Source of the DNA: Triticum aestivum | Lineage: Eukaryota; Streptophyta; Magnoliopsida; Poales; Poaceae | DNA: 64,000 nucleotides | Reading direction: 5' to 3' | Assembly (NCBI RefSeq): GCF_018294505.1 | Contig: NC_057811.1 | Span: forward strand, 22,238,579-22,302,578 | In this document: positions 22,286-35,300 of the stretch, in pieces | Layout: every line of letters begins with the position of its first letter | Position numbering within the stretch: the first letter of the stretch is position 1 | Translations under genes and position numbers: made by a program | The notes under the pieces: model-generated | What the model saw: the letters and a program-made list of their open reading frames with translations, nothing else | What the model was told of the DNA's origin: nothing | Database searches by the model: none

Positions 22286-25200
22286 TGTCACATCCTAGCT
22301 AGTTCATGCATTGGAGTGTTGCATCATGTCTACATTTCACAGAAACCTGAAATGGGGATGTCAGAAACCCCCAGCACCCCCCCTGGAACAACTAGGGTTT
22401 ACTTTAATTCTTTTCAATGAACCTGAAATGCCCTCCATAAATGTTCACCACCTTTGGTCTTGGCTAAAACCTCTGCCAAAAATGGTTTCATGTTTTTGGA
22501 GGCCATCTTGGATTTTTGCACAAGCCATAAGTATTTGCATTTGGGCATTTTAAATGCTATAAATATTTTCAAATGCCCAAATAATCTTGAAGGTATTTTT
22601 AGGCTGTTGGGAATAATCTCAAAGGTGCCTCAGAATATTTCCAGGGTTTTTCCAAATGAAATAGTATTTTTACTATTTCAAAACACAGTACAGAAATAAA
22701 TAAAAAGAGAAAAGAAACAGAAGGCAGAGAACTCACCTGGCAGCCCACCTGGCGGCCCAGCACTGTGCTGGCCCGCGCCAGGCAGCTGCCTGCTCTCGCC
22801 AGAGCAGGCAGAGAGGTGACGCCGGCGAGCGCGAGCTCGCCACCGCGCCACCTGCTTGCCGCCCTCGCCGCGGATGAGCTGGCCGACCTCTCTCGACGCG
22901 CCCCGAGCCCCTGGACATCGTCATTCTCCCCCATCGCCTCTCCCTCGCCTTCTCCCCACCATGGCCGACGCCGCCGCAGCCACCCCACCGGAGTAACCGC
23001 GCCCACCGTCGACCTCGTGCCATTCTGCCGTGTCCTACAGCACCGCCGTCGCCCACTCCTTCGAGCAAGCCGAGCCACGAGCGCTCGTTTGCCCCGAAGC
23101 TCCGCCACCGACCTCGCCTTCGCCGCTCACCGTCGGAGATCCCCTCCGCCGTCGCCACTGCTACAGCTCGTCTCCGACCTCGCTGCCTGCTCCGTCGCAA
23201 CCGTCGTGAGCATGGCCACCTTCCCATCCTCCCCTCTCTCTCTCTCTCGAGCTCTGTAGCCACCGCACGAAGCTCAACCGTACGCACCGCCGCACGAGCT
23301 CGTCGCCGACGAGGCTCCGGCCATCCAACGGCCACACCACCGTAGCCATTAGCTTCACCGCAATGCCAGGAACCCGTAGCACCCTCGCACGTTCCTCGCC
23401 GTGCCCTCTAGCTACGGTTTCAACCACGCCCGTACCCCGGCAGCCGCCCGGCTCGTCGCCGGCGTCGATTCCGGCGACCCCGAGCTCCACTACCACCACC
23501 AGTCGACGCGGTTCGCCCCCAGCTACACGTAGGTACCCTCCGCCGTCCTTTTGGTCGCCGGAGGAGCAATCCCGCACACCACCGCCGCGTCTGGACGTCG
23601 CCGGCGGCTAAACGCCGGCGAGTCAGCGTGGTTTGACCACGGGTGACCCCCCCAGGGTCACTGACAAGTGGGGCCCGCCTGCTAAATAAATCTGGGTTAG
23701 AGTTAAAACTAATCCTAATTAACTAATTATCTAACAGTGACACTGACACAGGGGACCCACACGTCAGGTTTGACCTGGACGACCCCGTTGACTTGCTGAC
23801 GTCACACTGACGTCAGGCTGATGCAGTAAAGCATTTACTGGAATTATTCTTATATTGGGAATTCCAGAAATTATCACAAACTTCAAAAAATCATAGAAAA
23901 TAATCTATAGCTCAGAATGAAAAGATTTATATATGAAAAATGATCAGAAAAATCCATTCTATCCATCTGTACTGGTTTCATGCATGATTAAGCAAGTTAA
24001 CCTACTGTTTTATACAGAACAAGATAAAGCACTAATATGGGCCATTTATGAATTTGGAATTTGAATCTTTGATTCAAATTAGTCCAAACCCTTCTGGCCT
24101 TAGTTGAACTAGCCCAATACATCCATTTTGCCATGTCTCATGCATGCATCATATTGTTGCACTTGCCTGGTGTTGATTGTGTTTCGATATGTTCATTGTG
24201 GTAGGTCCTGCCTCCGAGGATATTCACGAGTATCCAACTGAAGGGCAGTATCCCACCACCACTCTGTCAGGCAAGCAACCCATTGATCATTTCGATACAA
24301 ACCCATCTTCTCGCTTCTGCTCTCGTTTACTGCATTAAGACAACGCGATTCAAACTGCTGTGTGTTGCGGTAGTTGAACCCACTTTCCTTTGCATGACCT
24401 GTCATTGCCACAGTAACTAGATAAAACCCACTAGCATGTGTAGGAGTTGATTGAGCCATGTTGTGTTCCTACAATGCTGTGCTTGCTATGCTTAGAGTTG
24501 TGTCAGGTCTGGCTCATCAGGGTGATGAACTAGAGTGAAAGTGTGTGTGTCGGTAAAGAGAGTGAAGTGTTGAATACGATTTGGTAAAGGTATCGATGGG
24601 AGGCCATGTAGGAGTACATGGTGGGTTGTTTCATTGAGACCGTCCCTAAGAACTGAGATCTGTATGCGTGATTTAAGATTCAGCTACTACCACACATTGG
24701 GCCCGAAACCAATGGACCCCCTCGGCTTCTTATTCACCCTTGTCCTCTGTCCAGGAGTTGCACGTAGTTTCTGGTGTTTGTAGTAAGCTGGAGGCCGTGG
24801 ACAGCGCTGACCAAGGGGTGGGCTGTGATGTGGTAGGCTCGTGGCACGGTGTACCGAGTCGCCCGTTTGGTGACCGGGAACCCTGCACACATCGTTCGGG
24901 GCCGTATGTGGAAACCTCGGCCGGACTCCCTGCGGATGGAACCTGAATAGGCGATAAACCTGGACTAGAGACTCGAGTGTTTAGGTAGGCTGTGGCCGAC
25001 ACCCACGTTGGGCTTCCGCTTGAAGGTTGCCGAGTACACGTCGTGTAGCGACGGTAAGTGGTGAGAGCGTGTGTGACGAAGTACACCCCTGCAGGGTATG
25101 AAACTATTTGAATAGCCGCGTCCGCGGTAAAGGACTACTTGGTCGCTTATGCAGTTCATAGACAAGTAAATGGATACTACTAAAAGCCTCAAGATAAGTG

Positions 25201-26350
25201 TGAGTACCGCGGATGGCCCTCTCGTTGGATGACGAGGGAGGATCCACGGTGGAGTATTGAGATGGTGATTAGTGGACTCGTGTGCGAAAACTATTTCACA
25301 AGTGGTGTATCGTAGGATAGCTTAGCCAAGAGTCAAAGCTGGCTTGCTGCAATAACCCCACTACCTTCTTGAGAATGAACATGTATAGTAGGATCTGTTG
25401 TAAGACTTGCTGAGTACCTTTGTACTCATGTTGCTTTAATTACTGTTTTCAGACGACAACACCGCCCCTTCTGATGGGTTCTACGTAGAACTCGACGACG
25501 ACGAGTGACGCGCCACCCAGGTGGTGATCTAGGCTTGTGAAGGGCCTATGTAGATAGACAGGCTTCGTTAAGCCTTCTTTCTTTCTAGTGTCTGTACCCA
25601 GACAGTTTGCTTCCGCATGTGCTTGTATGATTGTATGACTTGAGAGTCGGGTCATGTGACCCCTATCTGTATGAACAAGTTATGTAAGGCTCTCCGGAGC
25701 CCTTAAATAAAGTACTTGGAGTTGTAGAGTTTTGTTGTGATGCCATGTTGTATTTGCACATATCGAGCATATTGTGTGTATGTTTGAAATGCTTGGTATG
25801 TGTGGGATCCGACAATCTAGTTGTTTATCTTTAGCAGCCTCTCATATGGGGAAATGTAGTCTAGTGCCTCCTTGAGCCATAGTAGTCCGCTACAGCCCGG
25901 TTCACCGGAGTCCTGCTAGCCCAGCACTACTGCTCTGGACGCCTGACTGGCCGGCATGTGAGTCATATCGTTCCTGTGTCTGTCCCTTCGGGGAAATGTC
26001 ACGCGGTGACATCCGGAGTCCTGCCTAGCCTGCTACAGCCCGGGTTCCCGGAGTCCTATTAGCCCAGTGCTATAGCCCGGATTCACACGCTGCTGACCGA
26101 CACGTTCGATGTTGATTCATGTATGCCTGTCCCCATACGTTAGTGCCGCTTTGGGTTCACGACTAGCCATGTCGGCCCGGGTTCTCTGTCATATGGATGC
26201 TAGCGACATTATCATATACGTGAGCCAAAAGGCGCAAACGGTCCCGGGCCATGGTAAGGCGACACCCGTGGGAGTACCATGCGTGAGGCCGTAATGTTAT
26301 ATGAGGTGTTACAGGCTAGATCGGTGTGACTTGGAATCGGGGTCCTGACA
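22286..26350 (+). repeat. 5' LTR of the Tekay-like element (4065 bp)
   Basis: It runs from TGTCACATCCTAGC to ...GGGGTCCTGACA. It contains a GC-rich island at about 22740-23640, whose multiple open frames on both strands are compositional. An AATAAA signal lies at 25706-25711. Confidence 0.95.
25706..25711 (+). terminator. Candidate polyadenylation signal AATAAA in the 5' LTR
   Basis: AATAAA sits in a U/G-rich context in the last quarter of the LTR. The corresponding hexamer in the 3' LTR (35783-35788) reads AATGAA. Plant poly(A) signals are loose, so this is only a candidate. Confidence 0.4.
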
Positions 26351-26788
26351 GCGTTGGCATCAGAGCCGGACTGCCTGTAGGTGCGATAAGCCAAACTGGT
26401 CGATGTCGAGTCTAGAAATGCTTTAGTTATATGTAGGGGAATTGATTGTGGGAGGGAACGTAAGGTGCTTTTACTCCTTTACCTCATGCCCTCTGATCTG
26501 AGTCATACTCTTCTCATTCTACGTGGGTTAAGGACTAGGCTCTCTCCTCTCTATCAGGTTCACGTGTTACTAATCCGTAGTAACTTATAGGATTGTTGGT
26601 TCCATGCTTCGGTTCAGCTTCCACTACCCTAGTATGTTATCGGTTGAACCAGAACCTTGATATGATGTTGTTGAGTGGTATTGCAAACTGTTGCGAATGT
26701 CTCAAATCCTTTTTCGAGCATTTACAGCCGTTATGCTGTTCAAATTCTCCTAGAAATACTAATGCCTTGCATTATTTCGTGCTTTCAG
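26351..26788 (+). other. Leader upstream of the extra ORF
   Basis: An untranslated leader, with an open but weak frame from 26675 continuous with the ORF. It ends in the acceptor-like TTTCGTGCTTTCAG immediately before an ATG. Donor-like AAG/GTGC (about 26463) and TAG/GTGCG (about 26379) occur in it. Confidence 0.5.
26355..26366 (+). other. Primer binding site of the Tekay-like element
   Basis: TGGCATCAGAGC begins 5 bases after the LTR end. It matches the initiator-methionine tRNA complement with one mismatch. Confidence 0.8.
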
Positions 26789-27562
26789 ATGGCCACCCGT
26801 TCCCAGAACCAAGTGGTTCGTCTGACCCGGTGCATCGGCGTACCTGGTCACACGGCCATGTTGGTCCGAGTGATGGTTGAGACAGGCTATCGTTGGTATC
26901 CCGAGTATACCGTCGAGGAGCAGTTCCGAGACTTTAATCAAAGTCAATATCTTTGCACCGTCAGGATTTACCCATCCTACCCTGGAGCCACTGAACCCCT
27001 CCATTGCTCTTATGGACTTGGGGTTACTATCGAGATGTCCGTGCAGGATGCAGCTTACTCAATGATGACTATCATGCGAGCCAGAACTGCCTTGCTTCAA
27101 AACACCGACTTCTGCTATATGCCAGCAGCACTCCCTGGGGCACAGGGGTACTATCAGGCCACTTACTGTGATTCTACCCATGAGGGCTCACTACTCTGTA
27201 CCACCACCGAGATGCTTGAGGACAAGGACCGTGAGAATCGTGCCCTGCGAATGGAGCTCTTTAATGCTCGTGCTGATCACTGGGCCACCCTGACACGGTT
27301 TGCACCTGCCGTGCAAGCTGGGTTTATGGACATGAGGGACATATACCCCGTGCGATCTGGTCTGCCAGAATGTATGGAATGGCGTGATGTAGGAGGCATC
27401 ACCCCTCCTCGTGGACCCCGTCTGCCACCGTTTGTTGGACCAAGGCCACACCCGAGTCCCTATGGACCGCAAGCTCCACAGGACCGACTGTTTCCAGATG
27501 ATCATGTTCAGCTTCCAGGACATGGTGGTGACTTCTATGAGGATTACTACGGAGACGTCTGA
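26789..27562 (+). CDS. Extra ORF of the Tekay-like element, unknown function (257 aa)
   Basis: A sense-strand ORF between the 5' LTR and gag-pol, starting MATRSQNQVVRL. The frame is open upstream to 26675, but I chose 26789 because the ATG directly follows a splice-acceptor-like TTTCAG and the upstream residues look like translated leader. Residues about 30-95 contain PEYTVEE, then YLCTVRIYP, then GLGVTIEMSVQDAAYSMM, an order that resembles a double-stranded-RNA-binding fold (strands, then an Ala-rich helix). Residues about 150-185 are charged and heptad-like (possible coiled coil). The C-terminus is Pro/Gly-rich and acidic. It has no gag, protease or envelope motif. Accessory ORFs upstream of gag are known in some plant gypsy lineages; I do not recognise a characterised function for this one. 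Confidence 0.7.
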   Translation: MATRSQNQVVRLTRCIGVPGHTAMLVRVMVETGYRWYPEYTVEEQFRDFNQSQYLCTVRIYPSYPGATEPLHCSYGLGVTIEMSVQDAAYSMMTIMRARTALLQNTDFCYMPAALPGAQGYYQATYCDSTHEGSLLCTTTEMLEDKDRENRALRMELFNARADHWATLTRFAPAVQAGFMDMRDIYPVRSGLPECMEWRDVGGITPPRGPRLPPFVGPRPHPSPYGPQAPQDRLFPDDHVQLPGHGGDFYEDYYGDV

Positions 27563-27906
27563 GTTGGTAGTAGTTCTACTGGTATTGTAACAGTTGTAAC
27601 CTCCACAGTCCTGCGTGTCTTGTGGGATACGACTTGGTGTGTATCACGTTCCGGAGGTGTAGAAAAATAATGTATAGGAGCTTGGAATGCCTCTGATGAG
27701 ATGTATCGTCTTTCATCGTAGTTGTACCTTAGCCTGGGCTTGTACTAAACTATGTATGGCATGTATGACCGTTGGTGTATGTATGTAGCTATGTTACCAT
27801 GTCATACTGATGGTCATCTCTGCATTCCGTGATATCCATTACATTCCGCTTTTCCCTATCAAGATTTAGCCATCCTCGTCTAAACCGTTGCTTTGTTTCT
27901 CCTAGG
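27563..27906 (+). other. Spacer between the extra ORF and gag-pol, with acceptor-like end
   Basis: 344 bases without a gene. It ends in a pyrimidine-rich stretch and CCTAG one base before the gag-pol ATG (AG at 27904-27905), a strong-looking 3' splice site. Splicing to it would remove the extra ORF and present gag-pol as first ORF. Confidence 0.5.
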
Positions 27907-30900
27907 ATGGTTAACACCCGCAACAACCCTGCTGTCCAGGCGCAGGATGAAGCCAATGCAGCCAGGGCGGAGGATCTGCCCCAACCGCCTTCACTGGCCG
28001 AAGTTATGCTGGAGGCAGAAAGAAACAAGCGTGAGACTAACCGCTTGCTAGAGCGAATTGAGCAGAATACTGCACGTCACCAGAGGAATGACCTGGTGTC
28101 CATCAATGACTTTATCAAGCTGTACCCACCGAAGTTCAACCACTCCGTCGAGCCCCTTGATGCGGATGATTGGCTTCGCAGCATCACCCATAAGCTACAT
28201 TCTGCCAACGTAGCTGAAGCTGATAAGGTTACCTACGCTGCCTATCACCTCGAAGGCCCTGCTAGCCTTTGGTGGGAGAACTTTGAGGCTATGCGCCCAG
28301 CTGGCCAAATCACCACCTGGGCCGAATTTAGCGAGGCTTTCCGTGAGCATCACATTCCGGAGGGTCTCATAGATCGTAAGCGGGAAGAATTCTGCAACTT
28401 CACCCAAGGCAGACTGATCGTGGATGCTTACAGCCGTGAGTTTGGAAATCTAGCACGCTATGCTCCTGAAGAGGTATCCACCGACGCCAAGAAGCAGGCA
28501 AGGTTCCGCAAGGGACTTAGCCCCGAGCTTCGCCGTGATCTCCGTCTGCATGAGTGCACCTCTTTCCAGAAGTTGGTCAATAAGGCCATCAGTGCCGAGA
28601 CAGGACAAATCGACTACGACGCTACACGCAAGCACTCTCGTGACTTTGGTTCCTCATCTGGCTCCGGATCCCAGAAGCGCCGGGTCTGGATTCCAAATAC
28701 TGCTCTGCCACCCAGGTTCACTCCGAGGCCATCCTTCGAGGCGCCTCGCCCCAACCAGCAGCATGCACCGCCCAAGGTTTATGGTGGCCCCGCTGCTAAT
28801 GCTACTCCACGCCCCAATATCGTGACATGCTTCAAGTGTGGAGAAACGGTCCACTATTTGCGCGAGTGCCCCCGAAACAACCTCAACCAACCTGGACAGT
28901 CCGTTGGCCGTGGTAAGCTAGCAGGAAAGACTTACTACGCCAAGCCAGCCACCACTGCACGTGGCCATGTCAACTATGTCTCAGCTGAAGAAACTCATGA
29001 GGATCCCAACGTCGTCCTTGGTACGCTCCTTGTTAATTGCCATCCGGCAACTGTTCTTTTCGATACTGGAGCGTCTCATTCATTTATCTCTGAGAGCTAT
29101 GCTCGACTACACAACACCACATTCTGTGACATGCCCACTTCCATGTTAATCCAAACCCCTGGTTCTAAGTGGCAAACCTCTAAGGTAAGCCATGGCAATG
29201 AAATTCTTGTTGACAGACTGGTCTTCCTTGCATCACTAATAGCTCTCAAGTCCTCGGACATAAACATCATCTTGGGTATGGACTGGATGTCAGCCCATTA
29301 TGCTAAAATTGATTGCTCTACTAGAACTGTTCAACTCACCCATCCGTCGGGCAAGACAGTCAATGTTTTGACCCGAGTGTCCAAGCGTCAGCTCTACTCA
29401 TTAAATGCCAACCCTCTTCCAGACCTCGAAGATGTGCCGGTAGTCCGTGACTTCCCGGATGTCTTCCCTGTAGAACTGCCAGGTATTCCACCTGACAGGG
29501 ATGTTGAGTTCGTGATAGACCTTGTTCCAGGAACCGTCCCAATCTCTAGAAGACCCTATAAGATGGCACCCCTAGAGCTAGCCGAGCTTAAGAAACAACT
29601 CGATGAGTCCTTGAAAAAGGGTTTCATCCGTCCTAGTTCTTCTTCGTGGGCTTGCCCCGTCCTCTTCGTCAAGAAGAAGGATGGTACGGATCGGATGGTT
29701 GTAGATTACCGACCCGTCAACCTAGTCACAATCAAGAACAAGTATCCGCTTCCCAGGATCAACGACCTGTATGATCAGCTCGCTGGGTCCTCAGTCTTCT
29801 CTAAAATGGATTTGAGGTTGGGCTACCATCAAATCAAAATCAAGAACGGGGACATTCCTAAAACGGCCTTTGTTACTCGTTATGGCCAATACGAGTATAC
29901 AGTCATGTCCTTCGGGTTAACCAATGCTCCAGCCACCTTCTCTCGGTTAATGAACTCAATCTTCATGGAGTATTTGGATAAATTCGTCGTAGTATACCTC
30001 GATGATATACTCATCTACTCCAAGAACGAGGCAGAACATGCCGAGCATCTAAGGCTAGTACTGACGAAGCTTCGAGAGCATCGCCTTCATGCTAAATTCT
30101 CCAAGTGTGAATTCTGGTTGCCAGAAGTGACCTATCTAGGCCATGTAATCTCTGGTAAAGGTATTGCTGTCAATCCCGAGCGAGTTCAAGCCATCCTTGA
30201 CTGGACTCCCCCTGAAACGGTCAAGCAAGTTCGGAGTTTCCTTGGCTTAGCGAGCTACTGCCGCCGCTTCGTTGAGAATTTCTCCAAGGTTGCTAAACCT
30301 CTAACCGAACTCCTCAAGAAAGATAAAAAGTTCGAGTGGACCCCACAGTGCGAGTTCAGCTTTCAGGAACTGAAAAGACGCCTGACATCTGCCCCCGTAC
30401 TCGTACCACCAGATTTTTCTAAGGATTTTGTTATCTACTGCGACGCCTCGCGACAAGGACTAGGTTGCATACTCATGCAAGACCGTCATGTGATTGCCTA
30501 CGCTTCCCGACAGTTGCGTCCACATGAGGATAATTATCCCACACATGATCTAGAGCTTGCAGCCGTAGTCCATGCACTCAAAACATGGCGACATTACCTT
30601 CTCGGTAATCGTTGCGAGATTTTCACCGACCACCAGAGTCTGAAATACATTTTCACCCAACCGGATTTGAATCTCAGGCAAATACGTTGGGTCGAGTTGA
30701 TCTCAGACTACGACTTAGAAATAACTTACACCCCGGGCAAAGCCAATGTCATGGCTGATGCGCTAAGCCGTAAATCCTATTGTAACAACTTGATGTTACA
30801 ACAAAGACAACCACTTCTCCACGAGGAATTCTGTAAGCTTAACCTTCACATTGTTCCTCAAGGATTTCTATCCACCCTGGTGGCGAAACCTACCCTTACG

Positions 30901-32382
30901 GATCAGATCATCAAAGCTCAGAAGGTAGATCCGGGAATCTCCCGTATTAAGAGAAACATCAAGAAAGGAGTTGCGGATTGTTTCTCCGTTGATGACCAAG
31001 GTGTCGTGTTCTTTGGAGACCGCCTAGTGGTTCCCAAGGTACGCAACCTGAGGCGATTGATCCTTAAGGAAGCTCATGAATCTCCTCTCACCATTCATCC
31101 CGGTAGTACTAAAATGTATCAAGACCTACGCCAGAGGTTTTGGTGGACTAGGATGAAGAGAGAAATTGCTCAATACATTGCTAATTGCGACGTCTGCCGA
31201 CGTGTTAAAGCAGAGCATCAACGACCTACTGGCACCCTTCAGCCTCTGGCTATTCCTGAATGGAAATGGGATAAAATCGGTATGGACTTCATTACCGGGT
31301 TTCCCAGGACCAAGAGGGGAAACAATGCTATCTTCGTTGTTGTCGATCGTCTTTCCAAAGTAGCCCACTTCCTACCTGTTCATGAGAGTATAACCGCTAG
31401 CCAGCTAGCAGACTTGTACATCTCCCGAATAGTGTCTCTTCATGGTGTTCCATTGGAAATTAACTCAGACCGTGGAAGTCTCTTCACCTCTCGATTTTGG
31501 GAAAGTTTCCAAAATGCTATGGGGACTCGTCTCTCTTTTAGCACCGCCTTTCACCCTCAATCAAGTGGTCAGGTAGAACGAGTTAATCAAATTCTGGAGG
31601 ATATGCTCCGAGCTTCTGCCATCTCTTTTGGCATGGATTGGGAGAAATGCCTTCCATTTGCCGAGTTCGCTTATAACAATAGTTACCAAGCTAGCTTGGG
31701 CAAAGCCCCTTTCGAGGTTCTCTATGGACGAAAATGTCGAACGCCTCTTAACTGGTCGGAAATCGGGGAAAGACAACTCTTTGGCCCGGATATGATCCAG
31801 GAAGCAGAAGAGCAGGTCCGCATTATTCATGAGAAATTGAAAACAACCCAATCTCGCCAAAAGAGCCATTATGATCGCAACCATAAGGCTATGACTTTTG
31901 AGGTTGACGAGAAGGCTTACCTTCGGGTGACTCCTTTAAAGGGAACCCATCGATTCGGTATCAAAGGCAAATTGGCCCCTCGCTACATTGGACCCTTTCG
32001 CATTCTTGCCAAGCGAGGAGAAGTTGCCTACCAATTGGAACTACCCCCGCATCTTTCGAAGGTTCATGACGTCTTCCACGTTTCCCAACTCAGGCGTTGC
32101 TTCTCGGATCCTATCCGTGGAGTGGACCACGAAACACTAGATCTCCAGGATAATCTCACATATCGGGAGTATCCCGTTCGAATCCTTGATCAAGCCGAGC
32201 GTACCACTCGACGCCAAAACATCAAGTTTCTCAAGGTTCAATGGTCACACCATTCCGAGGAAGAAGCTACTTGGGAAAGGGAGGATCGTCTTCGACTTGA
32301 GTACCCCACCTTCTTCCCAACGGATCCTAAATCTCGGGACGAGATTCTTTTGAGTGGGGGTGAGTTGTCACATCCTAGCTAG
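27907..32382 (+). CDS. Chromovirus gag-pol polyprotein (1491 aa), intact
   Basis: One uninterrupted frame. In order: gag with the conserved WLRSI and [18 protein letters not shown] segment; a CX2CX4HX4C zinc knuckle at about 308 ([14 protein letters not shown]); a protease with DTGAS at 386; a reverse transcriptase with YLDD at 697; an RNase H with its first Asp at about 846; an integrase with D1127, D1188 and E1224 (35 residues between the last two); and a C-terminal chromodomain-like segment (about 1430-1480, with [14 protein letters not shown]). The start is set at MVNTRNN because it follows the acceptor-like site and matches gag starts; the frame is open 26 codons further upstream. Unusually, the stop at 32380-32382 lies 17 bases inside the 3' LTR. 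The protein set is complete. Confidence 0.95.
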   Translation: MVNTRNNPAVQAQDEANAARAEDLPQPPSLAEVMLEAERNKRETNRLLERIEQNTARHQRNDLVSINDFIKLYPPKFNHSVEPLDADDWLRSITHKLHSANVAEADKVTYAAYHLEGPASLWWENFEAMRPAGQITTWAEFSEAFREHHIPEGLIDRKREEFCNFTQGRLIVDAYSREFGNLARYAPEEVSTDAKKQARFRKGLSPELRRDLRLHECTSFQKLVNKAISAETGQIDYDATRKHSRDFGSSSGSGSQKRRVWIPNTALPPRFTPRPSFEAPRPNQQHAPPKVYGGPAANATPRPNIVTCFKCGETVHYLRECPRNNLNQPGQSVGRGKLAGKTYYAKPATTARGHVNYVSAEETHEDPNVVLGTLLVNCHPATVLFDTGASHSFISESYARLHNTTFCDMPTSMLIQTPGSKWQTSKVSHGNEILVDRLVFLASLIALKSSDINIILGMDWMSAHYAKIDCSTRTVQLTHPSGKTVNVLTRVSKRQLYSLNANPLPDLEDVPVVRDFPDVFPVELPGIPPDRDVEFVIDLVPGTVPISRRPYKMAPLELAELKKQLDESLKKGFIRPSSSSWACPVLFVKKKDGTDRMVVDYRPVNLVTIKNKYPLPRINDLYDQLAGSSVFSKMDLRLGYHQIKIKNGDIPKTAFVTRYGQYEYTVMSFGLTNAPATFSRLMNSIFMEYLDKFVVVYLDDILIYSKNEAEHAEHLRLVLTKLREHRLHAKFSKCEFWLPEVTYLGHVISGKGIAVNPERVQAILDWTPPETVKQVRSFLGLASYCRRFVENFSKVAKPLTELLKKDKKFEWTPQCEFSFQELKRRLTSAPVLVPPDFSKDFVIYCDASRQGLGCILMQDRHVIAYASRQLRPHEDNYPTHDLELAAVVHALKTWRHYLLGNRCEIFTDHQSLKYIFTQPDLNLRQIRWVELISDYDLEITYTPGKANVMADALSRKSYCNNLMLQQRQPLLHEEFCKLNLHIVPQGFLSTLVAKPTLTDQIIKAQKVDPGISRIKRNIKKGVADCFSVDDQGVVFFGDRLVVPKVRNLRRLILKEAHESPLTIHPGSTKMYQDLRQRFWWTRMKREIAQYIANCDVCRRVKAEHQRPTGTLQPLAIPEWKWDKIGMDFITGFPRTKRGNNAIFVVVDRLSKVAHFLPVHESITASQLADLYISRIVSLHGVPLEINSDRGSLFTSRFWESFQNAMGTRLSFSTAFHPQSSGQVERVNQILEDMLRASAISFGMDWEKCLPFAEFAYNNSYQASLGKAPFEVLYGRKCRTPLNWSEIGERQLFGPDMIQEAEEQVRIIHEKLKTTQSRQKSHYDRNHKAMTFEVDEKAYLRVTPLKGTHRFGIKGKLAPRYIGPFRILAKRGEVAYQLELPPHLSKVHDVFHVSQLRRCFSDPIRGVDHETLDLQDNLTYREYPVRILDQAERTTRRQNIKFLKVQWSHHSEEEATWEREDRLRLEYPTFFPTDPKSRDEILLSGGELSHPS
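32352..32365 (+). other. Polypurine tract of the Tekay-like element
   Basis: GAGTGGGGGTGAGT lies directly before the 3' LTR. It is also coding, within the last codons of gag-pol. Confidence 0.75.
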
Positions 32383-35300
32383 TTCATGCATTGGAGTGTT
32401 GCATCATGTCTACATTTCACAGAAACCTGAAATGGGGATGTCAGAAACCCCCAGCACCCCCCCTGGAACAACTAGGGTTTACTAAAATTCTTTTCAATGA
32501 ACCTGAAATGCCCTCCATAAATGTTCACCACCTTTGGTCTTGGCTAAAACCTCTGCCAAAAATGGTTTCATGTTTTTGGAGGCCATCTTGGATTTTTGCA
32601 CAAGCCATAAGTATTTGCATTTGGGCATTTTAAATGCTATAAATATTTTCAAATGCCCAAATAATCTTGAAGGTATTTTTAGGCTGTTGGGAATAATCTC
32701 AAAGGTGCCTCAGAATATTTCCAGGGTTTTTCCAAATGAAATAGTATTTTTACTATTTCAAAACACAGTACAGAAATAAATAAAAAGAGAAAAGAAACAG
32801 AAGGCAGAGAACTCACCTGGCAGCCCACCTGGCGGCCCAGCACTGTGCTGGCCCGCGCCAGGCAGCTGCCTGCTCTCGCCAGAGCAGGCAGAGAGGTGAC
32901 GCCGGCGAGCGCGAGCTCGCCACCGCGCCACCTGCTTGCCGCCCTCGCCGCGGATGAGCTGGCCGACCTCTCTCGACGCGCCCCGAGCCCCTGGACATCG
33001 TCATTCTCCCCCATCGCCTCTCCCTCGCCTTCTCCCCACCATGGCCGATGCCGCCGCAGCCACCCCACCGGAGTAACCACGCCCACCGTCGACCTCGTTC
33101 CATTCTGCCGTGTCCTACAGCACCGCCGTCGCCCACTCCTTCGAGCAAGCCGAGCCACGAGCGCTCGTTTGCCCCGAAGCTCCGCCACCGACCTCGCCTT
33201 CGCCGCTCACCGTCGGAGATCCCCTCCGCCGTCGCCACTGCTACAGCTCGTCTCCGACCTTGCCGCCTGCTCCATCGCAACCGCCGTGAGCATGGCCACC
33301 TTCCCATCCTCCCCTCTCTCTCTCTCGAGCTCTGTAGCCACCGCACGAAGCCCAACCGTACGCGCCGCCGCATGAGCTCGTCGCCGACGAGGCTCCGGCC
33401 ATCCAACGGCCACACCACCGTAGCCATTAGCTTCACCGCAATGCCAGGAACCCGTAGCACCCTCGCACGTTCCTCGCCGTGCCCTCTAGCTACGGTTTCA
33501 ACCACGCCCGTACCCCGGCAGCCGCCCGGCTCGTCGCCGGCGTCGATTCCGGCGACCCCGAGCTCCACTACCACCACCAGTCGACGCGGTTCGCCCCCAG
33601 CTACACGTAGGTACCCTCCGCCGTCCTTTTGGTCGCCGGAGGAGCAATCCCGCACACCACCGCCGCGTCTGGACGTCGCCGGCGGCTAAACGCCGGCGAT
33701 TCAGTGTGGTTTGACCACGGGTGACCCCCCAGGGTCACTGACAAGTGGGGCCCGCCTGCTAAATAAATCTGGGTTAGAGTTAAAACTAATCCTAATTAAC
33801 TAATTATCTAACAGTGACACTGACACAGGGGACCCACACGTCAGGTTTGACCTGGACGACCCCGTTGACTTGCTGACGTCACACTGACGTCAGGCTGACG
33901 CAGTAAAGCATTTACTGGAATTATTCTTATATTGGGAATTCCAGAAATTATCACAAACTTCAAAAAATCATAGAAAATAATCTATAGCTCAGAATGAAAA
34001 GATTTATATATGAAAAATGATCAGAAAAATCCATTCTATCCATCTGTACTGGTTTCATGCATGATTAAGCAAGTTAACCTACTGTTTTATACAGAACAAG
34101 ATAAAGCACTAATATGGGCCATTTATGAATTTGGAATTTGAATCTTTGATTCAAATTAGTCCAAACCCTTCTGGCCTTAGTTGCACTAGCCCAATACATC
34201 CATTTTGCCATGTCTCATGCATGCATCATATTGTTGCACTTGCCTGGTGTTGATTGTGTTTCGATGTGTTCATTGTGGTAGGTCCTGCCTCCGAGGATAT
34301 TCACGAGTATCCAACTGAAGGGCAGTATCCCACCACCACTCTGTCAGGCAAGCAACCCATTGATCATTTCGATACAAACCCATCTTCTCGCTTCTGCTCT
34401 CGTTTACTGCATTAAGACAACGCGATTCAAACTGCTGTGTGTTGCGGTAGTTGAACCCACTTTCCTTTGCATGACCTGTCATTGCCACAGTAACTAGATA
34501 AAACCCACTAGCATGTGTAGGAGTTGATTGAGCCATGTTGTGTTCCTACAATGCTGTGCTTGCTATGCTTAGAGTTGTGTCAGGTCTGGCTCATCAGGGT
34601 GATGAACTAGAGTGAAAGTGTGTGTGTCGGTAAAGAGAGTGAAGTGTTGAATACGATTTGGTAAAGGTATCGATGGGAGGCCATGTAGGAGTACATGGTG
34701 GGTTGTTTCATTGAGACCGTCCCTAAGAACTGAGATCTGTATGCGTGATTTAAGATTCAGCTACTACCACACATTGGGCCTGAAACCAATGGACCCCCTC
34801 GGCTTCTTATTCACCCTTGTCCTCTGTCCAGAAGTTGCACGTAGTTTCTGGTGTTTGTAGTAAGCTGGAGGCCGTGGACAGCGCTGACCAAGGGGTGGGC
34901 TGTGATGCGGTAGGCTCGTGGCACGGTGTACCGAGTCGCCCGTTTGGTGACCGGGAACCCTGCACACATCGTTCGGGGCCGTATGTGGAAACCTCGGCCG
35001 GACTCCCTGCGGATGGAACCTGAATAGGCGATAAACCTGGACTAGAGACTCGAGTGTTTAGGTAGGCTGTGGCCGACACCCACGTTGGGCTTCCGCTTGA
35101 AGGTTGCCGAGTACACGTCGTGTAGCGACGGTAAGTGGTGAGAGCGTGTGTGACGAAGTACACCCCTGCAGGGTATGAAACTATTCGAATAGCCGCGTCC
35201 GCGGTAAAGGACTACTTGGTCGCTTATGCAGTTCATAGACAAGTAAATGGATACTACTAAAAGCCTCAAGATAAGTGTGAGTACCGCGGATGGCCCTCTC

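Noticed and set aside
22599..23689. Open frames of 160-200 codons on both strands in the Tekay-like 5' LTR, and the same at 32679-33689 in the 3' LTR
   Set aside because: They coincide with a GC island of the LTR and differ by frameshifting indels between the two LTRs. Conservation between LTRs only reflects recent common origin.
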